Assembly: GCA_026991065.1 (NCBI GenBank)
Contig: JALXCG010000273.1
Location: 1-22,117 of the forward strand
Length of the DNA: 22,117 bases
Source: Gemmatimonadota bacterium
GTDB lineage: Bacteria > GCA-2686955
Direction of reading: 5' to 3'
The translations under genes and the position numbers were made by a program. This document shows, piece by piece, positions 17,242-22,117 of the stretch. Position 1 is the stretch's first letter. Each line of letters begins with the position of its first letter. Below the pieces are notes generated by a model. That model saw nothing but the letters and a program-made list of their open reading frames with translations, did no database searches and was not told the DNA's origin.

Positions 17242-18330
17242 TTAGAGAGTCCCCCGCCGAGCTTGTTCGCGCTCAATCGATTCGAAGAGTGCCTTGAAAT
17301 TGCCCTTGCCGAAACTCCGCGCGCCTTTGCGCTGGATGAATTCGTAAAAGAGCGTTGGACGATCCTGGACCGGCTTGGTGAAAAGCTGGAGCAGATAGCC
17401 CTGGTCATCGCGGTCCACCAGAATCCCTGAACTGCGCAGTTGCTCGACCTCCTCGTCGATTGGACCGACGCGATCGAGCAGCGTGTCGTAGTAGCTGTCC
17501 GGAATGTCCAGAAACTCCACCCCATTGGCGCGCAGTTGCGCCACGGTGGTGACGATGTCGTCCGTATAAAAGGCCAGGTGTTGGACCCCGGGGCCGTGAT
17601 TGAACTCCACGTACTCCTGAATCTGCGACTTTTTCAGCCCGGGAGCCGGCTCATTGATCGGCATCTTGATGCGCTCATTGGGGTTGGCCACCACGACGCT
17701 GCGCAACGAGGTGAATTCGGTGGAGACATCCTTGTCGTCGACGGTCCAGATGCGGTGGAAGCCGAAGATGCGCTCGTACCAGGAGACCACCGGCTCCATC
17801 TCGCCCTCACCCTGGTTGCCCACCATGTGGTCGATGTATCGCAATCCGACCGGCGTGGCTTTGCGAACGGAGGGCGCGGCGGCGGCGAAGCCGGGCAGGA
17901 AGGGGCCGCTGTAGCCATCCCGCTGAACAAAGGTGTGAAGGGTGTCGCCGTAGGTCTTCACGCTGGCGACCACCACGAAGCCGTGCTCATCTTCGAGCCG
18001 CTCGGGGGCCTGCACCGAAACGGCGCCGCGCTCGGTGGTCTGGCGCCACGCCGCATCCGCGTCGGTGACCCGGAAAGCAAGGCTGCGCACCGCATCGCCG
18101 TGGCGCGCCAAGAGAGCATTCAGCGGGTGATCGGCCTGCATCGGTGTTTCCAGGAGCAGGCGGATCTTTCCCTGTGCGAGAACATGGCTGGCGCGATCGG
18201 TACAACCGGTCTCCAATCCCCGATAGGCGCAGGGGTTGAAGCCGAAACGCTCCTGGTAGTAGATCGCCGCCTGTTTGGCGTTGCCGACCACATAACCAAC
18301 ATGGTCGACACCGAGGATTTCAAAGGGCAT
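17242..18330 (-). CDS. hpd: 4-Hydroxyphenylpyruvate dioxygenase
   Basis: HPPD turns 4-hydroxyphenylpyruvate, the transamination product of tyrosine, into homogentisate. The 362-residue protein has the family length and two vicinal-oxygen-chelate domains. Fe(II) ligands are H168 (IDHMVGN), H251 (GVQHLAF) and E330 (LFYEFIQR). The C-terminal GARSFGKGNFKALFESIE is the family signature. The ATG at 18330 has AGGAAG 8 bases upstream. It is the first gene of the five-gene homogentisate operon, with a good candidate promoter at 18379-18408. Its TAA stop is directly followed by the fah coding sequence. Confidence 0.96.
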   Translation of the reverse strand: MPFEILGVDHVGYVVGNAKQAAIYYQERFGFNPCAYRGLETGCTDRASHVLAQGKIRLLLETPMQADHPLNALLARHGDAVRSLAFRVTDADAAWRQTTERGAVSVQAPERLEDEHGFVVVASVKTYGDTLHTFVQRDGYSGPFLPGFAAAAPSVRKATPVGLRYIDHMVGNQGEGEMEPVVSWYERIFGFHRIWTVDDKDVSTEFTSLRSVVVANPNERIKMPINEPAPGLKKSQIQEYVEFNHGPGVQHLAFYTDDIVTTVAQLRANGVEFLDIPDSYYDTLLDRVGPIDEEVEQLRSSGILVDRDDQGYLLQLFTKPVQDRPTLFYEFIQRKGARSFGKGNFKALFESIEREQARRGTL

Positions 18331-18357
18331 GGGGGCGCTTCCTGTATTTGTATGAGT

Positions 18358-18374
18358 GGTAGCTGCTGTCTACC
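18358..18374. promoter_or_regulatory. Short inverted repeat at the predicted hpd transcription start
   Basis: GGTAG (18358-18362) and CTACC (18370-18374) are 5-bp complementary arms around 7 bases, just downstream of the candidate -10. Its position at about +1 to +15 would suit an operator, for instance for a tyrosine- or homogentisate-responsive repressor. The arms are short, so chance is possible. Confidence 0.25.
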
Positions 18375-18378
18375 TCCC

Positions 18379-18408
18379 ATTAAAAGCGGAACGGCGCCCG
18401 CTTGTCAC
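18379..18408 (-). promoter_or_regulatory. Candidate promoter of the hpd operon
   Basis: On the minus strand GTGACA (18408-18403, 5 of 6 to TTGACA) is followed after 18 bases by TTTAAT (18384-18379, 5 of 6 to TATAAT). Transcription would start near 18372, about 42 bases before the hpd ATG. This is the best promoter-like sequence seen in the window. Confidence 0.5.
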
Positions 18409-18450
18409 GGCCAAAAGAGCGGATCTTCCGATCTGCCCGGTCGCCACCGC

Positions 18451-18972
18451 CTATTGGGCACGCGGCGGGTCGCCGAAGTCGTCGGGATCGAACTCATCCG
18501 CTTCCGGCAGGGCGTCGATCTGTGCTTCGATCTGTTTTTCGTGGGCCGCTTCCTCCGCCTGCAACGATTCCAGGAGCTGCTTGATCGACTCATCCTGGAC
18601 GACGTCAATGGCACCGGCATAGAAGTCATGGGCGCGTCGCTCCGCCTGCCGGACCGCTTCCAGCGCGGCCTGGATCGACATGCTGGCGCGGACTTCACGA
18701 TAGTGGGGCGCCTCGACATCCAGGATCTCCGCCAGCTTCACCGTGACCGGCGCGTCGCCGAACGCCGCCCGCCGGCGCGCCTCCAGCGCGGCTGCGTGTT
18801 TCTCCTCGTTTTCCGCCATGAAGTGGAAGAACTCGGCGGCCTCGAAGGTGTGGTGGAGTTCGAGCGAATCGGCAAACTCCTCATAGCGCTGGTGGGCCTC
18901 CTTTTCGATGGCAATGGCGATGTCAAGAATGTCTTGCGTGGACAGCTTGGTGAAGTCGACGTTCAGAGCCAT
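18451..18972 (-). CDS. Rubrerythrin-like di-iron ferritin-family protein
   Basis: The 173-residue protein is an all-helical ferritin-like domain with the four ligand segments in order: E23/E25 in EKEAHQRYEEF, E56-x2-H59 in ENEEKHAA, E111 in AERRAHDFY and E141-x2-H144 in EEAAHEKQ. Such proteins reduce peroxide or handle iron. It lacks the C-terminal rubredoxin domain of true rubrerythrin; instead it ends in a short acidic tail (DEFDPDDFGD). The ATG at 18972 has GGAGAGAG close upstream. A perfect TTGACA lies 78 bases before the start. It is separated from hpd by 120 bases and probably forms its own unit. An oxidative-stress role suits an organism that uses oxygenases and nitrate, but this is inference. 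Confidence 0.85.
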   Translation of the reverse strand: MALNVDFTKLSTQDILDIAIAIEKEAHQRYEEFADSLELHHTFEAAEFFHFMAENEEKHAAALEARRRAAFGDAPVTVKLAEILDVEAPHYREVRASMSIQAALEAVRQAERRAHDFYAGAIDVVQDESIKQLLESLQAEEAAHEKQIEAQIDALPEADEFDPDDFGDPPRAQ

Positions 18973-19026
18973 GGACTCTCTCCGGCTTTGGCTACAACTT
19001 GGGTTTCGATTGTTTCATTCCCCGGG

Positions 19027-19055
19027 ACTCTGGCGTGATCGGGTGTGGCTGTCAA
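19027..19055 (-). promoter_or_regulatory. Candidate promoter of the rubrerythrin-like gene
   Basis: A perfect TTGACA (19055-19050) is followed after 17 bases by CAGAGT (19032-19027), a poor -10 (3 of 6). Transcription would start near 19020, about 48 bases before the ATG. The element lies downstream of the terminator of the peptidase gene, as expected for a separate unit. Confidence 0.4.
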
Positions 19056-19086
19056 GGATGCGGGAAATGTTTGCGTACAAATGGGA

Positions 19087-19118
19087 AGCCCCGCGGCTGG
19101 AGAAGCAGCCACGGGGCT
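19087..19118 (-). terminator. Hairpin terminator of the M14 carboxypeptidase gene
   Basis: AGCCCCGCGGCTG (19087-19099) and CAGCCACGGGGCT (19106-19118) pair around a 6-base loop. In the minus-strand RNA all 13 positions pair, one as U-G wobble, and in the plus-strand RNA one is a mismatch, so the structure favours the minus strand. It begins 24 bases after the peptidase stop. The following sequence (UUCCCAUUUGU) is only weakly U-rich. Confidence 0.65.
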
Positions 19119-19141
19119 CGATCCGCGGATTCAGGTCGTCG

Positions 19142-21487
19142 CTACTTGCCGGCGCCGTGGCTGGCGGGAGAGGTTGCCGTTGGGGTTACGGCGAACGTAA
19201 AGACCGCCGCCTCTTCGGCATTCGGGTAGGTACCGGCGTTGGCCGTGTAGGTATAGGTTCCGAGAGGGGCATTGCCCGGGATCAGGTGCGTCACCGGGAG
19301 GGTCAATGTGGCCCCGGCGGCCACCTCCACCGATTGCGGACCGACCACCGGATTGCCTGGGAAGGAGACGCCGGAGGGCAGGGTGGCGTCCGCCCAGACC
19401 TGCACGCTGCGGCTGCCGGCGCCGTGGTTGGTGATGGTTCCGGTGTAGCTCAGGGTACCGCCCAAGGGAACCGTTTCAGAGTCCGGAACCAGGCGAATCT
19501 CAAGATCGGTGTCGGTCACCTGAACCATCTGCCGTGCCGACCAGGGGGCGACTTGGTTGTCCGCGTCGACTCCCCGGACCCGGTAGTAGTATTCACCGGT
19601 GGCGTGCCCACTGATCTCGAAGGAGCGATCGGGAGTCGCGGTGACCAGTGTCTGCACCGAGTCGAAATACTCGACCGGACTGATGTCATCGACATAGAAG
19701 CCCTCTTCCAGTACCGCCTGGTCGGTGTTGTAGGAGAAGCGCAGCATGACGGTTGAGCCGACGAAATCGGCCAGACTGAAAGTGCCCTGGATCCAGCCGC
19801 CGGATGAACCGGTGATTCCGTTGCCCTGGTTGTTGCCGTGGGGGTTGCTGTTGGTGGTGATGTTGCCCGCCAGGTTGGTCCAACTGGCGCCGCCATCGGC
19901 CGAGACCTGGACATAGGCGTAGTCCCAATCGTCTTCGATATTGTACCAGGTCCAGATCTCAACGGCATCACCGGCGCCGACCGCCAGATCGGTTTGGGCG
20001 GTCAGCGTGGCAACATTCTGATTCTGCTGCCCGGAATAGAAGGAGTGGCTGGAACTGTGGTAGCGGTTGGTGCGCAGGCTGAATCCACCCGCGGCGCTCC
20101 AACCCTGGCTCCCGCTTTCGAGATTGTCGGTGGCGCGGTGCAGCCCGCTCATCTCATCCAGGCGATAGGAGACCGGTGGATCGTAGCCTTCGCCGTTGCG
20201 GTCATCCCACACCACGGTGTAATCCGCTCCGCTGACCGCCGGCGCGCTCAACACAGAAGCCCGCGGCGGCAACACTTCAAAGGGGTTTCCCGCTTGCCGC
20301 GCCAGATACATGGCCGGCTCGATGTTTTCGTCGACGAAGCCCTGGATCTTGTAGGTGGCCGGCCAGAAATCGTCGCCGATCTCGCAGGTGATGGCGAAGA
20401 TTCGCGGCTTGGTCTCCTGCTCGCCATACATCCAGTCATCGGCGTCACCATTGGTGCCGTAGAGGACGATTGAGCTGATGCCCGCGGTGTAGTGGTTGTC
20501 TTGTGAAAGTGAATCACCGAAGGTCGCGTAGAGTTCCTGCTCCGGGGTCGGCGAGGGAATGTAACCCCAGGGCCACAAGTAGTATTCCCCATAGGTGTGG
20601 AAGTTCACTGCGAAAACGAATTCGTGAGCCTCGCACAGGTCGCGGATCGCCTGCGTTTCCGGTTCAGAAAAAGCGGCGGAGCCGCGGTAGGTCTCATCGC
20701 TGGTGTAGGGGCTGGAGCCGATGTTGTCGTAGCCCCATTTGAAACCGTAATTGCGGTTGATATCCACGCCGTAGCCACCGCGCCGGTTCTTGCGCCAATA
20801 GGGGTTGGTCGTGTCGACATAGACGTAGCCGTCGGGGTTGACGATCGGCACGAAGAACAGCTCGCGATTGTCGACCAGGGCGGTCACCTCCGGATCGGAG
20901 CCGTAGTCATCGGCGAAGTGGCCGATCAACTGCAGAACCGTCTCGTTGGAAACCGGTTCGCGCGCGTGATGGATCGCGGTGTAGAGAACCTCCGGCTCAT
21001 CCTCATCGGTCATCACATTGTCGGAGATCTTCAAGCCCCATATCGTACGCCCTTCGAGCGATGTTCCCACCTCGAAGCGGTGGGCGATCTCCGGGTGCGC
21101 CGCTTCGACCGCGGCCAGGTAGGAGGCATTCTCGGCATAGTTGCGATAGTCGCGCAGGTTGCCGTTGCCGAGGAACCCGTGGCGGTTTTCAAACTCCTGG
21201 TAGATATCGTCGGTGAGAACGACCAGCTCGTAGCCAAGGTTCTCCTCTAGATAGTCGCGCTCCTCCGGCGTGACGAAGGCCTCAATGTAGCCGTCGCTGG
21301 TGGGAGCGAAGAGGTCGATTCCGGAAGCCAGCAGTTGCATATCCTTGAGCGCGCTGTTGGTGTTGATGCGGACACGCATCTTGGTCGGCAGAGCAGCGCC
21401 CGGGGTTGTGGCGGCGGCGGGTAGAGCAGCCAGGCTTCCCAGGAGCGCGATCAGGCCGAACATGTGTTTGTGGGAAAGGGGATTCAC
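19142..21487 (-). CDS. Secreted M14 zinc carboxypeptidase with C-terminal beta domains
   Basis: The 781-residue protein starts at a GTG at 21487, with GGAGG close upstream, and has a signal peptide ending near PAAA-TT (about residue 27). The M14 domain (about 110-400) has zinc ligands H174 and E177 in HHAREP and H297 in NFHTYGEYY, R245 in DINRNYGF, and catalytic E369 in ITCEIGDDFW. It therefore looks active. After it come a jelly-roll/MAM-like domain (about 440-620; NLESGSQGWS to YVDDISPVEYF), a Fn3-like segment (about 620-660) and a CARDB-like Ig domain (about 665-765) similar to domains used for surface or substrate binding. It probably degrades extracellular peptides, a source of amino acids such as tyrosine. 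No LPXTG or Por-type sorting signal is clear at the C-terminus. Confidence 0.92.
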   Translation of the reverse strand: MNPLSHKHMFGLIALLGSLAALPAAATTPGAALPTKMRVRINTNSALKDMQLLASGIDLFAPTSDGYIEAFVTPEERDYLEENLGYELVVLTDDIYQEFENRHGFLGNGNLRDYRNYAENASYLAAVEAAHPEIAHRFEVGTSLEGRTIWGLKISDNVMTDEDEPEVLYTAIHHAREPVSNETVLQLIGHFADDYGSDPEVTALVDNRELFFVPIVNPDGYVYVDTTNPYWRKNRRGGYGVDINRNYGFKWGYDNIGSSPYTSDETYRGSAAFSEPETQAIRDLCEAHEFVFAVNFHTYGEYYLWPWGYIPSPTPEQELYATFGDSLSQDNHYTAGISSIVLYGTNGDADDWMYGEQETKPRIFAITCEIGDDFWPATYKIQGFVDENIEPAMYLARQAGNPFEVLPPRASVLSAPAVSGADYTVVWDDRNGEGYDPPVSYRLDEMSGLHRATDNLESGSQGWSAAGGFSLRTNRYHSSSHSFYSGQQNQNVATLTAQTDLAVGAGDAVEIWTWYNIEDDWDYAYVQVSADGGASWTNLAGNITTNSNPHGNNQGNGITGSSGGWIQGTFSLADFVGSTVMLRFSYNTDQAVLEEGFYVDDISPVEYFDSVQTLVTATPDRSFEISGHATGEYYYRVRGVDADNQVAPWSARQMVQVTDTDLEIRLVPDSETVPLGGTLSYTGTITNHGAGSRSVQVWADATLPSGVSFPGNPVVGPQSVEVAAGATLTLPVTHLIPGNAPLGTYTYTANAGTYPNAEEAAVFTFAVTPTATSPASHGAGK

Positions 21488-21615
21488 AAGGTCCTCCGTG
21501 AGGGTTGCAGGAACGCAGCGCAGCGAGCGAGTCGGAACTCACGCGGGGCGGACAGATAAGGTCAGGTTCCCAGGCTCATGTGGCCCGGGAGGATAGAAGC
21601 GTTTGGATCAGAATA

Positions 21616-21645
21616 ACCCTATCCGCAAGAAGTGTGCCCTGCCAA
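21616..21645 (-). promoter_or_regulatory. Weak candidate promoter of the carboxypeptidase gene
   Basis: On the minus strand TTGGCA (21645-21640, 5 of 6) is followed after 18 bases by TAGGGT (21621-21616, 3 of 6). The leader would be about 120 bases. Only the -35 part is convincing. Confidence 0.25.
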
Positions 21646-21860
21646 AGTAGGCGCACCGGCCTTGAAAGCAAAGGGAGACGGGGGGATCAAGTCTGCCCCG
21701 AGTGGGCGAAAAGACCCGGTCCTGAGGAACTTTTCCGGAATCGCCCGCCAGTGCAGCGGTTCCGGCTCTCCCCGGCCCACCGGCAGGGTGCCGGATGACG
21801 GGCGGCAAGGGAGTGCGGTGGGCGTACTTTGAATGGGCTGCGGGGAGTCGGGTTCGCGGG

Positions 21861-21912
21861 CAACGACGCAGATGGGGTCTTGATGGCGGATCGAGGGCGG
21901 TCCGCGTCGTTG
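21861..21912. repeat. Perfect 9-bp inverted repeat with 34-bp spacer
   Basis: CAACGACGC (21861-21869) and GCGTCGTTG (21904-21912) are exact complements. The spacer is G-rich on the plus strand. The right arm runs into TTGACC (21910-21915), a -35-like hexamer on the plus strand with TACCCT 17 bases later. The element may be an RNA stem-loop, a pair of regulator half-sites or the ends of a small repeat unit. Confidence 0.4.
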
Positions 21913-22054
21913 ACCTCACTTGCCCCGGGCGCTACCCTTCTAAATTCTCAGTTTTAGCTGACCCGAGACCAGGAGCCTGTCCCGCATTTGTATCGGCCGG
22001 CCGGCGCTGGATCGCTCTCGGAGTATCCCTCTTCGCCCCGCGCTGAATTGGGCG

Positions 22055-22110
22055 TTGAGCAGAAGTCATTGGCGGCAAATACGATGCGGATCCATCAGAG
22101 AACACAGGAG
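22055..22110 (+). promoter_or_regulatory. Promoter-like sequence and Shine-Dalgarno facing out of the window
   Basis: AGGAG (22106-22110) is followed by only 7 bases before the window ends, the normal spacing to a start codon, so a plus-strand gene probably begins at or near the first base outside. TTGAGC (22055-22060) and TACGAT (22080-22085) with a 19-base spacer form a moderate promoter candidate for it. Confidence 0.35.
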
Positions 22111-22117
22111 CGAATCC

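Larger units (their letters stand above)
21488..22117. other. 630-bp non-coding region at the right edge
   Basis: No frame here shows recognisable protein features, and no tRNA, rRNA or known riboswitch was recognised. It contains the leader of the peptidase gene, a 6-bp hairpin CCGGCA-GGG-TGCCGG (21780-21794), a longer inverted repeat (21861-21912), an AT-rich patch at 21940-21957 and promoter-like sequence facing right. It is probably a divergent regulatory region between the peptidase and a gene starting just beyond the window. Confidence 0.45.

Noticed and set aside
17440-19038. Plus-strand open frame (532 codons) opposite hpd and the rubrerythrin-like gene
   Set aside because: It crosses two genes with complete active-site motifs and the gap between them; no protein features.
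21705-21745. Stretch GGGCGAAAAGACCC resembling part of 23S rRNA
   Set aside because: Similarity covers only about a dozen bases; flanking sequence does not continue as rRNA.
1-22117. CRISPR array, IS element, prophage, tRNA or defence island
   Set aside because: No spaced direct repeats, transposase, integrase, tRNA cloverleaf or nuclease/toxin genes were seen on either strand by eye.

Overview
The window is about 22 kb of high-GC bacterial DNA that is almost fully coding. Nearly all genes lie on the minus strand; the only convincing plus-strand gene is a membrane-TPR protein at 1659-3713. The gene set points to a Gram-negative-type, respiring heterotroph with a periplasm: Tat- and Sec-exported proteins, a di-haem cytochrome c and periplasmic nitrate reductase. 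The mixture of an epsilon-type nap cluster, a GT-C/TPR protein, a secreted M14 peptidase with adhesion-type C-terminal domains and an exported propeller-like protein would suit an uncultured lineage such as those of the FCB group or Eisenbacteria. That placement is a guess from content only; no rRNA or other phylogenetic marker is present.

Layout from left to right. At 1-1298 (-) is the N-terminal part of an exported protein built of about seven ~60-residue repeats, cut by the window edge. A 360-bp divergent spacer separates it from the TMTC-like GT-C/TPR membrane protein (1659-3713, +). Convergent with that is a complete periplasmic nitrate reductase operon, transcribed napD-napA-napG-napH-napB-napF (9630 down to 3742). 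It has no napC, so quinol oxidation would run through NapGH. A 443-bp non-coding region upstream of napD holds two inverted repeats around a candidate promoter.

Next come glutamate dehydrogenase (10074-11351), an exported CrtC/AttH lipocalin-like protein (11510-12643) and a tightly packed five-gene operon, hpd-fah-hmgA-flavin reductase-AMP-forming acyl ligase (18330 down to 12700). Junctions inside this operon overlap or abut (ATGA, TGATG, TAAATC). The operon turns 4-hydroxyphenylpyruvate into homogentisate, then maleylacetoacetate, then fumarate plus acetoacetate, but no maleylacetoacetate isomerase is encoded here. The fumarylacetoacetase gene appears to begin at an ATC codon directly after the hpd stop.

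Upstream are a rubrerythrin-like di-iron protein (18451-18972), a strong hairpin terminator (19087-19118) and a secreted zinc carboxypeptidase (19142-21487, GTG start). The last 630 bp are non-coding, with a 9-bp perfect inverted repeat and a Shine-Dalgarno sequence at the right edge that suggests a plus-strand gene starting just outside.

Together the window combines tyrosine catabolism (with glutamate dehydrogenase plausibly recycling the amino-group acceptor), protein breakdown by a secreted peptidase, and nitrate as a possible electron acceptor. No clearly novel system such as a defence island, CRISPR array, phage or transposon is visible. The unusual points are local: the ATC start, the missing isomerase with two extra enzymes in the operon, and the structured napD leader.
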